From: an uncultured Eubacteriales bacterium
GTDB lineage: Bacteria; Bacillota; Clostridia; Christensenellales; Aristaeellaceae
Direction: 5' to 3'
Length of the DNA: 24,661 nt
Assembly (NCBI GenBank): GCA_900553265.1
Contig: USDD01000032.1
Location: 1 to 24,661 of the forward strand
A program made the translations under genes and the position numbers. This document shows positions 7,360 through 15,250 of the stretch, one piece after another. The notes below the pieces were generated by a model, which saw only the letters and a list, made by a program, of their open reading frames with translations, searched no databases and had not been told where the DNA came from. The stretch's first letter is position 1. The number at the start of each line of letters is the position of its first letter.

Positions 7360-8946
7360 ATGCTGTTTCGGGTGCTGGAAATTGGAATCGTGACGCTGTG
7401 CTGCCTGCTGGCGGCATCGGTCTACGCACATATTTTTCAGATGCAGCGCTATCAGATGCCCGTCTACAGCCAATGGCTGAAGCGCAGCCGCGATCAGTTT
7501 CTGAAAAACAACGTGCTCATCGGCCTTTTCGGCGCGGCGATGCAGTGGTATCTGCCCATATTGCTGTCGCTGTTTGTTCAGGTGGAATCGACGCGCAATT
7601 CGCTGGCAGGCTGGCTGACGCTTCTGAGCTTTGCCGGAGTGACGGTGGGATTGGCACTTCGCCATCACCATCAGGAGGATAAGCATCCCTTCAGTCTCAC
7701 TCTGCGCGCGCGGCGGCTGATGGCCATGACGGGCGCGCTCCTGCTGGCGCTGGTTCTGTCGATGGTGCTGCTGAGCGTTCCGCCCTATCTGACCTACGCC
7801 GTGCTGCCCTATGTGGTGTGGCTGGCGGGGCGGATCATGGATCCTGTGGAGGCGCGTATCAACGCGGGCTTTTACGAGGAAGCGCGCAGGAAGCTGGCCG
7901 GGCGCAAGGATCTGATTCGCATCGGCATTACCGGAAGCTATGGCAAGACGCTGACCAAGTTCATTCTGCGGGGAATGCTGTCGCAGAAGTACAAGGTTCT
8001 GGCCACGCCGGCGAGCTTCAACACGGCGATGGGCATTTCCCGGGTCATCAACGACCGCCTCGCGCCGGAGCATCAGGTGTTCATCGCCGAGATGGGCGCG
8101 CAGCATGTGGGCGACATCAAAAATCTGGTTCGGCTGGTGCGGCCGCAGTACGGCGTGATTACCTCCATCGGCCCGCAGCATCTGGACACCTTCGGCTCCA
8201 TCGCCAACGTCGCAGAGGCGAAAAACGAGCTGATCGAAGGCCTTCCGGAGGACGGCGCGGCGTTTTTCGCGGCGGACAGCGGCTACACTGATCGCCTGTA
8301 CGGCATGTGCAAGCGGGAAAAGTACAACGCCGCCGTGGAAAAGCAGGGGGAGTTCTCCATGCTCGCGACGGACGTGCTGACCGATCAGACGGGCACGCGC
8401 TTTACATTGAGCTGCGCCGACGGCGGACAGGTGAGCTGCAGGACGCGGCTGCTGGGCCGGCTGAATGTGCAGAACATCGCGCTTGCCGCAGCGGTGGCCC
8501 GCAAGCTGGGCCTGACCATGGAGGAGATCGCCGAGGGAATCGCCCGTTTACAGCCCTTTGAGCGAAAGCTCCAGCTGATTCCGGGGGAACGGTTCATCAT
8601 TGACGACACACTTGGCGGCAGCGCTGCCGGAACCGCCGAGGCGCTGGGCGTATTGGCCGAGTTTCCCGGTCGGCGCGTGATCATCACCTCCGGCCTGACC
8701 GAGACCAACGGTCGAATGGAGGATGCGAATTACGCCTTCGGCACTCAGATGGACGGTTGCGTGGACGCGGCGATTCTCGTCGGCGACCGCCAGACGGTTC
8801 GTCCCATCGCCAAGGGCTTGCTGAGCACTGGTTTTCCCAAGAACATGATCTTCTTTTCGGAGACGCTGGAGGACGCGGACGAGATTCTCAACGAAATCTC
8901 CGCGCCGGGAGACAGCGTGCTGTACGAAGGAGAGATCGTCGAATAA
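7360..8946 (+). CDS. Membrane-anchored Mur ligase family protein (MurF-like)
   Basis: The 528-residue protein has an N-terminal membrane domain of about four hydrophobic segments (roughly residues 5-25, 52-72, 82-100 and 120-155). A cytoplasmic ATP-dependent Mur ligase body follows. The P-loop is GITGSYGKT (189-197), the central-domain motif is IAEMGAQHVGDI (242-253), and ITSIGPQHLDTFGS (267-280) carries the usual His. LGRLNVQNIALAAAVA (365-380) and a Rossmann-like C-domain follow. Canonical MurF has a soluble N-domain that binds UDP-MurNAc; here membrane helices replace it. The C-domain DDxYNAN-type loop reads IIDDTLGGSAAG (413-424), without the Asn. The start at ATG 7360 is favoured because AAGGAG lies 10 bases upstream; a GTG at 7351 is too close to it. 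It is the last gene of the kinase-tsaE-tsaB-rimI operon. It could be a MurF substitute acting on a lipid-linked precursor, or another amino-acid ligase. Confidence 0.75.
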   Translation: MLFRVLEIGIVTLCCLLAASVYAHIFQMQRYQMPVYSQWLKRSRDQFLKNNVLIGLFGAAMQWYLPILLSLFVQVESTRNSLAGWLTLLSFAGVTVGLALRHHHQEDKHPFSLTLRARRLMAMTGALLLALVLSMVLLSVPPYLTYAVLPYVVWLAGRIMDPVEARINAGFYEEARRKLAGRKDLIRIGITGSYGKTLTKFILRGMLSQKYKVLATPASFNTAMGISRVINDRLAPEHQVFIAEMGAQHVGDIKNLVRLVRPQYGVITSIGPQHLDTFGSIANVAEAKNELIEGLPEDGAAFFAADSGYTDRLYGMCKREKYNAAVEKQGEFSMLATDVLTDQTGTRFTLSCADGGQVSCRTRLLGRLNVQNIALAAAVARKLGLTMEEIAEGIARLQPFERKLQLIPGERFIIDDTLGGSAAGTAEALGVLAEFPGRRVIITSGLTETNGRMEDANYAFGTQMDGCVDAAILVGDRQTVRPIAKGLLSTGFPKNMIFFSETLEDADEILNEISAPGDSVLYEGEIVE

Positions 8947-8948
8947 TC

Positions 8949-8987
8949 AACGAGGACGCGCCGCTGAATGCGATGCGTCCTCGTTTT
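8949..8987 (+). terminator. Rho-independent terminator, convergent junction
   Basis: An 11-bp perfect stem (8949-8959 with 8975-8985) with a 15-nt loop runs into TTTTCTGTTT right after the MurF-like stop. It also lies just past the stop of the convergent acetyltransferase gene and may serve it weakly, since the tail on that strand is poor. Confidence 0.8.
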
Positions 8988-8991
8988 CTGT

Positions 8992-9567
8992 TTATCGAAT
9001 TGCCTGTCGGGTAAAGTCCCGCCGCAGCGCGGCGTACAGATCCACGTCCACATATCGCCCCTTGTTCATCAGCTTTTCCCGCAGCGTGCCCTCGTGGAGC
9101 ATGCCGCATTTGCGCATGACCGCGCCGGAGGCGGGATTGTCCACCTCGTGCATGGCCTCGATGCGGTTCAGGCGCAGCGTGGAAAAGCCGTAGCCGAGCA
9201 CCGCGCGCAGCGCCTCGGTCATGATGCCGCGGTTCCACTGACTTCGGGCGAGGGAATAGCCCACTTCGGCGGCAGCGTTGTCGGACTGAATCCACATAAA
9301 GCCGATGGTTCCGATGATCTTCCCGGCGGATTTCAGCTCGATGCCCCAGCTTGCCGGCTCGTTTTGCCGATAGCGGCGAATCATGTAGCGCAGATAGGCG
9401 CGCGCGTCGCCGATGGAGCGCTGTGCCTCCCAGAGCACATGGCGGGCGACCTCGGGATCGCGGCTGTATTCAAAGATGTCCTTCGCGTCGTGCATATTCA
9501 GCCGGCGCAGCAGCAGACGCTCGGTTTCCAGCGGCGGCATGTGTCCGCAGGGATCGAAGCCGATCAT
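8992..9567 (-). CDS. GNAT acetyltransferase, RimJ/RimL type
   Basis: This is a 191-residue GNAT protein of the RimJ/RimL class, which usually acetylates N-terminal amino groups of ribosomal or other proteins, or small amines. It opens with the class hallmark LETERLLLRRL (residues 13-23). It continues with the core strands IGTIGFMW (85-92) and AEVGYSLARSQWNRGIMTEA (100-119), the last part being the acetyl-CoA loop in degenerate form. The C-terminal region reads NPASGAVMRKCGM (144-156), the typical motif B. The start is the ATG at 9565-9567, with AAAGGAG 8 to 9 bases upstream. It shares one base with the upstream Nudix stop (TAATG), so translation is probably coupled. A longer frame reaching into the Nudix gene has no support. 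The substrate cannot be read from the sequence. Confidence 0.85.
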   Translation of the reverse strand: MIGFDPCGHMPPLETERLLLRRLNMHDAKDIFEYSRDPEVARHVLWEAQRSIGDARAYLRYMIRRYRQNEPASWGIELKSAGKIIGTIGFMWIQSDNAAAEVGYSLARSQWNRGIMTEALRAVLGYGFSTLRLNRIEAMHEVDNPASGAVMRKCGMLHEGTLREKLMNKGRYVDVDLYAALRRDFTRQAIR

Positions 9568-10133
9568 TAGCCGCGCTCCTTTCGCAGCAGCGCGTCGGTC
9601 ATCAGCAGCGCGGTGATGGTTTTCGCGTCCTGAATTTCGCCAGAGAGCACCATCTTCAGTACCTCGGAAAAGGGCATCCGAATCAGGTTCAGAAATTCGT
9701 CGTCGTCGGGATGGCTCTCGCCGCGATGGAGTTCGCGGGCCAGATAGATGGAAATCTTCTCGTCGCAGAAGCCAACGGTGGTCAGCAGATCGTTCAGATG
9801 CGTCCATTTTCCGGCGGAGAGGCCGGTCTCCTCGCGCAGCTCACGCTGAGCAGCCAGCAGGCGATCCTCTTCTCTGGAATCCAGCTTGCCGGCGGGAATC
9901 TCCAGCAATACACGGTCGATGGGCGCGCGATATTGGCGAACGAGGTAGACGTTGCCGTCCTCGTCCAGCGGCAGCACCGCCGACGCGCCGATATGGCGCG
10001 CGACCTCGCGAAGCGCCAGCTTGCCGTTGGGCAGGCGATTGGTCAGGCGGTCGATGTGCAGAATCAATCCGTCGTAGACGCGCTCGGTGGAGATCGTCTG
10101 TTCCAGAATGCGTTCGTCATCAAAGGTTCTCAT
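9567..10133 (-). CDS. nudF: Nudix hydrolase, ADP-ribose pyrophosphatase type
   Basis: The predicted role is Mg-dependent cleavage of ADP-ribose (or a related nucleotide sugar) to AMP and ribose 5-phosphate, in nucleotide housekeeping. The 188-residue protein has the ADP-ribose pyrophosphatase layout. REVARHIGASAVLPL (residues 42-56) is followed by VRQYRAPIDRVLLEIPAG (65-82) and then the Nudix box running from Gly82 to Leu105, including RELREETGL. The box has one extra residue between its Gly and first Glu (x6 rather than x5). The catalytic RELxEE core is intact. GGGAGGC lies 10 bases before the ATG. The downstream acetyltransferase overlaps its stop by one base. No convincing promoter was found for this strand in the 176-bp divergent region shared with alaA. 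The symbol is by family type only. Confidence 0.85.
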   Translation of the reverse strand: MRTFDDERILEQTISTERVYDGLILHIDRLTNRLPNGKLALREVARHIGASAVLPLDEDGNVYLVRQYRAPIDRVLLEIPAGKLDSREEDRLLAAQRELREETGLSAGKWTHLNDLLTTVGFCDEKISIYLARELHRGESHPDDDEFLNLIRMPFSEVLKMVLSGEIQDAKTITALLMTDALLRKERG

Positions 10134-10216
10134 GGCTCAAAGCCTCCCGAAGGAATATTTGTCGAGAATAAAAATTCGCGCTCTTTGAGAAAAATCCTGC
10201 CTGTATCGGGGAAAAT

Positions 10217-10245
10217 TTGACTTTTCTAAAGACATATGCTACAAT
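10217..10245 (+). promoter_or_regulatory. Sigma-A promoter of alaA
   Basis: TTGACT (10217-10222) and TACAAT (10240-10245) are spaced by 17 bp, with TGC before the -10 giving an extended -10. The alaA ATG lies 64 bases further on, leaving a leader of about 58 nt. Confidence 0.8.
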
Positions 10246-10309
10246 AGGGAAGGTTTGTTTACTGAATTTTGACGCGCCGTCCAATGGCGCGCTGCAGGAG
10301 AGATTTTCG

Positions 10310-11521
10310 ATGATTCATCCTTCCGAGCGAATGACACATGTACATTCGGATATTCGCGGCCCCCTCTATGAAGAAGCGCTGCGCATGCAGGACCGCGGCG
10401 TGAGCGTACTGAAGCTCAACACGGGCAACCCGGGCATCTTCGGTTTCGGTCTGCCGGACAGCGTGCGTCAGGCCCTGACCCGGCACGTGGACGAAGCGGT
10501 GCCCTATTGTGACATGCGCGGCATGCGCCAGGCGCGCGACGTGATCTGCACCTATCACATCGGCCGCGGCGTACGCGGCATCCAGCCGGACGACATCTTC
10601 GTCTGCAACGGCGTGAGTGAGGCCGTATCCATGCTGATGACGGCATTGGTCAGCGCCGGCGACGAGATTCTGATGCCCTCGCCGTGCTATTCGCTATGGA
10701 GCAACAACGCCTATCTGGGCGGCGGCAGGCCGGTTTTTTATCGCTGCGATCCGCAGAACAACTGGAATCCCGACCCGGAGGATATCGCCGCCAAGGTCAG
10801 CGAGCACACCAAGGCCATCGTAATCATCAACCCCAACAATCCTACCGGCGCGGTCTACAGCAGGGAGACGCTGCTGGCCATCGCGGACATCGCGCGCAGG
10901 AACAAGCTGCTGCTGCTGGCGGACGAAATCTACGACCGGTTGGTCATGGATGAGCTGCATCACTGTTCCATCGCCGCATTGGCCCCGGATCTGCCCTGCG
11001 TGACGTTCAACGGTCTGTCCAAATCCCACATCATCTGCGGCTTCCGCTGCGGATGGATGGTGTTTTCCGGCCCCCGTTCCGAGACGGCGGAGCTTCAGGC
11101 GGCGGTGACGGCGCTGGCCTCCATGCGCCTGTGCGGCAACGCGCTGACGCAGCTGGTCATTCCCGCGGCGCTGGTGGACAGCGAGAGCACCCATGCCATG
11201 ATCGTGCCCGGCGGCCGCCTGTACGAGCAGCGCGAGGCCACGACCTCCGTGCTTCGCGAAATCGAAGGCGTGACCTTCCTGCCCAACCGCGCGGCGTTCT
11301 ATCTTTTCCCCGGACTGGATCGGGAGATGTACGACTTCACTGACGGATACGACTTCGCCATGAAGTATCTGCACGAAAAGAACGTGCTGGTCATTCCGGG
11401 CGAGGGCTTCGACTGGCATGAGGATCTGCGCTTCCGCATCGTCATGCTGCCGCAGCCGGAGGTGCTGCGCAAGGCAATGCTGGATCTGAAGGACTTCCTC
11501 GCCGACCATCGCAGAAAGTAA
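10310..11521 (+). CDS. alaA: PLP-dependent alanine aminotransferase
   Basis: A class I aminotransferase that interconverts pyruvate plus glutamate with alanine plus 2-oxoglutarate in the cytoplasm. At 403 residues it follows the Escherichia coli AlaA pattern closely: SDIRGPLYEEALRM (residues 13-26), LKLNTGNPGIFGF (34-46), NPNNPTGAVYS (174-184), ADEIYD with the pyridine-contacting Asp (Asp205), FNGLSKSHIICGFRCGWMV with the PLP Lys238, and the carboxylate-binding Arg in RFRIVMLP (Arg376). The start is ATG 10310 with AGGAG 9 bases upstream. In-frame codons further upstream overlap the promoter. The gene is monocistronic, with its own promoter and two hairpins after it. Specificity for alanine is inferred from similarity to AlaA; a broader range is possible. 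Confidence 0.9.
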   Translation: MIHPSERMTHVHSDIRGPLYEEALRMQDRGVSVLKLNTGNPGIFGFGLPDSVRQALTRHVDEAVPYCDMRGMRQARDVICTYHIGRGVRGIQPDDIFVCNGVSEAVSMLMTALVSAGDEILMPSPCYSLWSNNAYLGGGRPVFYRCDPQNNWNPDPEDIAAKVSEHTKAIVIINPNNPTGAVYSRETLLAIADIARRNKLLLLADEIYDRLVMDELHHCSIAALAPDLPCVTFNGLSKSHIICGFRCGWMVFSGPRSETAELQAAVTALASMRLCGNALTQLVIPAALVDSESTHAMIVPGGRLYEQREATTSVLREIEGVTFLPNRAAFYLFPGLDREMYDFTDGYDFAMKYLHEKNVLVIPGEGFDWHEDLRFRIVMLPQPEVLRKAMLDLKDFLADHRRK

Positions 11522-11535
11522 ATACGCATAAAAGT

Positions 11536-11560
11536 GCCCTCGGTCGTCGCCGAGGGCTTT
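11536..11560. terminator. Hairpin in the alaA-gpmI convergent junction (first of two)
   Basis: An 8-bp perfect stem (11536-11543 with 11550-11557) with a 6-nt loop begins 14 bases after the alaA stop. The plus-strand tail is short (TTT). The minus-strand tail reads ACTTTTATG, so the hairpin may work in both directions. Confidence 0.6.
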
Positions 11561-11572
11561 GCCCTGCAGAAA

Positions 11573-11611
11573 AGCCGCCCCGTTTCGAAAAAACGGGACG
11601 GCTGATTTTTT
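11573..11611. terminator. Bidirectional terminator between alaA and gpmI (second of two)
   Basis: Stem arms 11573-11585 and 11591-11603 enclose a 5-nt loop, with one internal mismatch. On the plus strand it is followed by GATTTTTT. Read on the minus strand the mismatch becomes a T-G wobble, and the tail TTTTCTG follows gpmI, which ends at 11619. Confidence 0.8.
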
Positions 11612-11618
11612 ATGATTT

Positions 11619-13175
11619 TCAGTGCTTGATGAGCGAAACGCCGGTCATTTCCTTCGGCTGATCCAGACCCATCATGTCCAACATCGTCGGGCACAGGTCG
11701 CACAGGCGGCCGGTTTCGCGCAGCTCCTGCTTGGGATGCGCGGGGTCGATGACGATGACGGGCACCGGGTTCGTGGTGTGCGCCGTGAACGGGCCGCCGT
11801 GAACGGGGTCGATCATCTGATCGGCGTTGCCATGATCGGCGGTGATGATACACTTGCCGCCCCTGGCCACGATGGCGTCCACGATCTTGCCGACGCACTC
11901 GTCCACCGTCTTGACCGCCTTCATGGCCGCGGACATCACGCCGGTATGGCCGACCATGTCGCAGTTGGCGAAGTTCAGGATGATGACATCGTACTTGTCC
12001 TCGTTGATGCATGGCAACACCGCGTCGGTCACCTCATAGGCGCTCATCTCGGGCTTGAGATCGAAGGTGGGAACCTCTTCCGAGGAGGGAGAGGGAACCA
12101 GAATGCGATCCTCGCCGGGGAAGGTGCGTTCCTCACCGCCGTTGAAGAAGAAGGTCACGTGGGCGTACTTCTGCGTCTCGGCAATGCGCAGCTGCGTCTT
12201 GCCGCACTTGGACAGATATTCGCCCATGGTCATCTTCAGGGACTCAGGCGGATAGGCGATCAGCACGTTGGGCATCGTCGCGTCGTACTGCGTCATGCAG
12301 ACGTAGGTCAGCGGGAAGAAGCCGTGCTTGCGCTCAAAGCCGTCGAAGGCGGGATCCACGAACGCGCGAGTGATCTCGCGGGCGCGGTCGGGGCGGAAGT
12401 TGAAGAACACCACGGAATCGTCGGCCTTGACCATGCCTTCGGGATCCAGCACGGTGGGCAACACGAATTCGTCGGTCAGGTGCTTGCCGGTCTCGTCCAC
12501 GACTTCATAGGAAGCCTTGATGGCCTTGACCGCGTCGTCGGCCTGAATGCCTTCGCCGCAGACCATGGCGTTATAGGCCTTTTCCACGCGCTCCCACGCA
12601 AAATCGCGATCCATGGCGTAGAGACGGCCCATCAGCGTGGCGATCTTGCCCACGCCGATTTCCTTCATCTTGTCCTCCAACTGCTGGACGTATTCCCAGC
12701 CGGAATCCGGCGGAACGTCGCGGCCGTCGAGCAGTGCGTGCACGTAGACCTTGGTCAGGCCGTGGCGCTTGGCCATTTCCAGCAGACCATAGAGATGTTC
12801 TGTGTGGGAATGCACGCCGCCGGGAGAGACCAGGCCGATCAGGTGCAGCGCGGTACCCTTCGCCTTGCAGTTGTCCATTGCGGCGAGCAGCGCCTTGTTC
12901 TCGAAGAACACGCCATCCTGAATGTCCTTGGTGATTTTGACCAGCATCTGATAGACCACGCGGCCCGCGCCGATGTTGGTGTGGCCCACCTCGCTGTTGC
13001 CCATCTGGCCGTCGGGAAGACCCACGTCCAGACCGGAAGCGCCGATGGAGGTCACGGAATACTTCGCCTTGAGCGCGTCAATGTTGGGCGTGCCCTGAGC
13101 GTAAATGGCGTTGGATTTGGGGTCGGGTTTACCGATCCCAAATCCGTCCAGAATCAGAAGCGCAGTGGTTGCCAT
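11619..13175 (-). CDS. gpmI: 2,3-bisphosphoglycerate-independent phosphoglycerate mutase
   Basis: GpmI converts 3-phosphoglycerate to 2-phosphoglycerate in glycolysis, using two Mn ions and a phosphoserine intermediate. The 518-residue length is typical. The alkaline-phosphatase-like metal site starts at LLILDGFG (Asp10), and the catalytic serine is in GQMGNSEVGHTNIGAGR (Ser61). Downstream are HSHTEHLYGLL, LDGRDVPP and LMGRLYAMDRD in the transferase domain, with C-terminal metal ligands in FANCDMVGHTG and ITADHGNAD. The ATG at 13173-13175 shares one base with the stop of the pgk-tpiA fusion (TGATG). No strong ribosome site is visible beyond AGGTGG, so translation is probably coupled. This gene follows pgk and tpi activity in one transcript, matching the pathway order. 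Two hairpins close the operon. Confidence 0.96.
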   Translation of the reverse strand: MATTALLILDGFGIGKPDPKSNAIYAQGTPNIDALKAKYSVTSIGASGLDVGLPDGQMGNSEVGHTNIGAGRVVYQMLVKITKDIQDGVFFENKALLAAMDNCKAKGTALHLIGLVSPGGVHSHTEHLYGLLEMAKRHGLTKVYVHALLDGRDVPPDSGWEYVQQLEDKMKEIGVGKIATLMGRLYAMDRDFAWERVEKAYNAMVCGEGIQADDAVKAIKASYEVVDETGKHLTDEFVLPTVLDPEGMVKADDSVVFFNFRPDRAREITRAFVDPAFDGFERKHGFFPLTYVCMTQYDATMPNVLIAYPPESLKMTMGEYLSKCGKTQLRIAETQKYAHVTFFFNGGEERTFPGEDRILVPSPSSEEVPTFDLKPEMSAYEVTDAVLPCINEDKYDVIILNFANCDMVGHTGVMSAAMKAVKTVDECVGKIVDAIVARGGKCIITADHGNADQMIDPVHGGPFTAHTTNPVPVIVIDPAHPKQELRETGRLCDLCPTMLDMMGLDQPKEMTGVSLIKH

Positions 13176-15124
13176 CAGAAGTTCACCACCTGAGCGAAAT
13201 CAGCCGCCTTCAGGGACGCGCCGCCGATGAGGCCGCCGTCGATCTCCGGCTGCGCCATCAGGCCCTTGACATTGGAGCCCTTCATGCTTCCGCCGTACTG
13301 AATGCGGATGTGCTCAGCGGCGAAGCGGCCGAACTTGTCGGCGATGGCCTTGCGGATCACGCCGATGGTCTGGTTCGCCTGCTCGTCGGTGGCGGTCAGG
13401 CCGGTGCCGATGGCCCAGACGGGCTCGTAGGCGACGACGACGTTCTCCAGCTCCTTGGCGGACAGGCCGTGCAGCGCCATCTGAGTCTGATAGGTGACGA
13501 TCATGTCAGTGTAGCCGGCTTCACGCTCGTCCTTCAGCTCGCCGACGCAGACGATGGCCTTCAGGCCGGCCTTGACGGCGGCAACGGTGCGCTGGTTGAC
13601 GGTCTTGTCGGTCTCACCGAAGTACTGACGGCGCTCGGAGTGGCCGATGATGACGTACTCGCAGCCCGCGGCCTTGAGCATGTCGGCACTCAGCTCGCCG
13701 GTGTACGCGCCGGAGGCCTTGAAGTGGACGTTCTGCGCGCCCAGCTTGATGTTGGTGCCCTCGATGATGGGCTTCACAGCCGCGAAGCAGACCGCGGGAG
13801 TGCAGACGACCACGTCGCACTTGGCGTTCTTCACCAGCGGGATCAGGTCGGTGACCAGCTGAGCGGCCTCTTCGGGGGTCTTGTTCATCTTCCAGTTGCC
13901 GGCGATGATGGGACGGCGCTCGGGAATGACGCGATCCATCAGGCACACGACGCCGGGCAGCTCCTTGCCCTCCAGGAATTCCAGAGAAGCGCCGCCGCCG
14001 GTGGAGATGTGGCTCATGCGATCAGCCAGACCCATCTGGGTGACAGCCGCGGCGCTGTCGCCGCCGCCGATGATGGTGATGGCGTTGGAATCTGCCAGCG
14101 CCTGAGCGATGGCCAGAGTGCCCTTGGCGAAGTTGGGCATCTCGAAGCAGCCCATCGGGCCATTCCAGACGATGGTGCGGGCCTTCTTGATTTCTTCAGT
14201 GAAGAGCTGCACGGTCTCAGGGCCGATGTCCATGCCTTCGAACTCAGCGGGGATGTCCCAGGAGTGGGCGGTAATGCGCATGCAGTCGTTGGAGAAGGCG
14301 TCGCCGCAGACGTTGTCCACGGGGAAGAGCATCTTCACGCCCTTGGCCTTGGCTTCCTCCATGAGCTCCTTGGCCAGATCAATGCGCTCCTCGTCCAGCA
14401 GGGAGCGGCCGACCTTGCCGCCCATGGCGACGCGGAAGGTGTAGGACATACCACCGCCGATGAGCAGCACGTCAACCTTGTCCAGCAGAGCCTTGATGAC
14501 GCCAATCTTGTCCTTGACCTTCGCGCCGCCGAGAATGGCGAGGAAGGGACGCTCGGGGTTCTCCACGGCGTTGCCGAGGAACTGCAGCTCCTTGCCGATC
14601 AGGAAGCCGGCGACGGCGGGCAGATACTTGGCCACGCCCGCGGTAGAGGCATGCGCGCGATGGACGGTGCCGAAGGCGTCGGAGACGTAGATTTCCGCCA
14701 GAGAGGCCAGCTTCTTGGCGAACTCGGGATCGTTCTTTTCCTCTTCGGGCATGAAGCGGACGTTCTCGAGCATGACGGCCTTACCGGGCTCGACCTCGGC
14801 GGCCAGGCGCTGCGCGTCTTCGCCGACGACGTCCTTGGCCAGCTTGACCTCGAAGCCCAGCTTCTCGGACAGGCGCTTTGCCACGGGCGCAAGGGAATAC
14901 TTCATATTAAACTCGCCCTTGGGACGGCCGAGATGAGAGCACAGGATAACCGCGGCGTCGTGATCCAGCAGATACTGGATGGTGGGCAGCGCGGCGTTAA
15001 TGCGGGTTTCATCGGTGATGTTGCCTTCCGCGTCCAGCGGCACGTTAAAGTCGCAGCGGACAAGCACTTTCTTGCCGGAAACCTGAATATCTTCAATGGT
15101 CATTTTATTGAGATTCATGTTCAT
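13175..15124 (-). CDS. pgk-tpiA: Bifunctional phosphoglycerate kinase / triosephosphate isomerase fusion
   Basis: One 649-residue frame encodes two glycolytic enzymes. Residues 1 to about 395 are phosphoglycerate kinase: VLVRCDFNVPLD (20-31), SHLGRPKG (63-70), the hinge and nucleotide segments LGGAKVKDKI (198-207) and VWNGPMGCFE (319-328), and IIGGGDSAAA (351-360). Residues from about 404 are triosephosphate isomerase: AGNWKMN (Lys412), the catalytic His in IIGHSERR (His495), the catalytic Glu in AYEPVWAIGTG (Glu567), YGGSMK (610-615) and LIGGASL (632-638). The short linker DRVIPERR spans the junction, at about base 13915-13940, with no stop between them. The ATG at 15124 has GGGAGG only 4 bases upstream. 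The in-frame ATG at 15118 has 10-base spacing and is an alternative. Thermotoga maritima is the known precedent for a PGK-TIM fusion. gpmI follows with a one-base overlap. Confidence 0.95.
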   Translation of the reverse strand: MNMNLNKMTIEDIQVSGKKVLVRCDFNVPLDAEGNITDETRINAALPTIQYLLDHDAAVILCSHLGRPKGEFNMKYSLAPVAKRLSEKLGFEVKLAKDVVGEDAQRLAAEVEPGKAVMLENVRFMPEEEKNDPEFAKKLASLAEIYVSDAFGTVHRAHASTAGVAKYLPAVAGFLIGKELQFLGNAVENPERPFLAILGGAKVKDKIGVIKALLDKVDVLLIGGGMSYTFRVAMGGKVGRSLLDEERIDLAKELMEEAKAKGVKMLFPVDNVCGDAFSNDCMRITAHSWDIPAEFEGMDIGPETVQLFTEEIKKARTIVWNGPMGCFEMPNFAKGTLAIAQALADSNAITIIGGGDSAAAVTQMGLADRMSHISTGGGASLEFLEGKELPGVVCLMDRVIPERRPIIAGNWKMNKTPEEAAQLVTDLIPLVKNAKCDVVVCTPAVCFAAVKPIIEGTNIKLGAQNVHFKASGAYTGELSADMLKAAGCEYVIIGHSERRQYFGETDKTVNQRTVAAVKAGLKAIVCVGELKDEREAGYTDMIVTYQTQMALHGLSAKELENVVVAYEPVWAIGTGLTATDEQANQTIGVIRKAIADKFGRFAAEHIRIQYGGSMKGSNVKGLMAQPEIDGGLIGGASLKAADFAQVVNF

Positions 15125-15150
15125 TCATCCTCCCTATAGATTATGACATT

Positions 15151-15159
15151 ATTTTAGCA
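15151..15159 (-). promoter_or_regulatory. Probable extended -10 promoter of the pgk-tpiA-gpmI operon
   Basis: On the minus strand TGC-TAAAAT (extended -10, 15159 to 15151) lies about 27 bases before the fusion start. The -35 region is poor. The 126-bp gap up to 15250 holds no gene and no convincing terminator for the upstream gene pair, so some read-through from the promoter at 17065-17093 is possible. Confidence 0.45.
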
Positions 15160-15250
15160 CACTTTCGTTGGAAATAAAAGCAAAATTTGTGATATTTCTT
15201 GGAGCTTGCGCGTCGTTTTTTCGAATCGCCGCAGGAAAAATGCCGCGGAC

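Noticed and set aside
10217..10309. N-terminal extension of alaA from 10217
   Set aside because: The added codons begin in the -35 box, and the ATG at 10310 with AGGAG gives the family N-terminus.
13900..13945. Possible hidden stop or slippery site separating PGK and TIM
   Set aside because: The frame reads through the linker with no stop and no evident slippery heptamer, so a true fusion is the simpler reading.
11622..15139. Plus-strand frames of 523 and 656 residues opposite gpmI and the pgk-tpiA fusion
   Set aside because: They are shadows of confidently identified glycolytic genes, with no ribosome sites and no recognisable motifs.
15125..15250. Terminator between the TIM barrel gene and pgk-tpiA
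   Set aside because: Only a 4-bp GC stem could be found on the minus strand, too weak to call.
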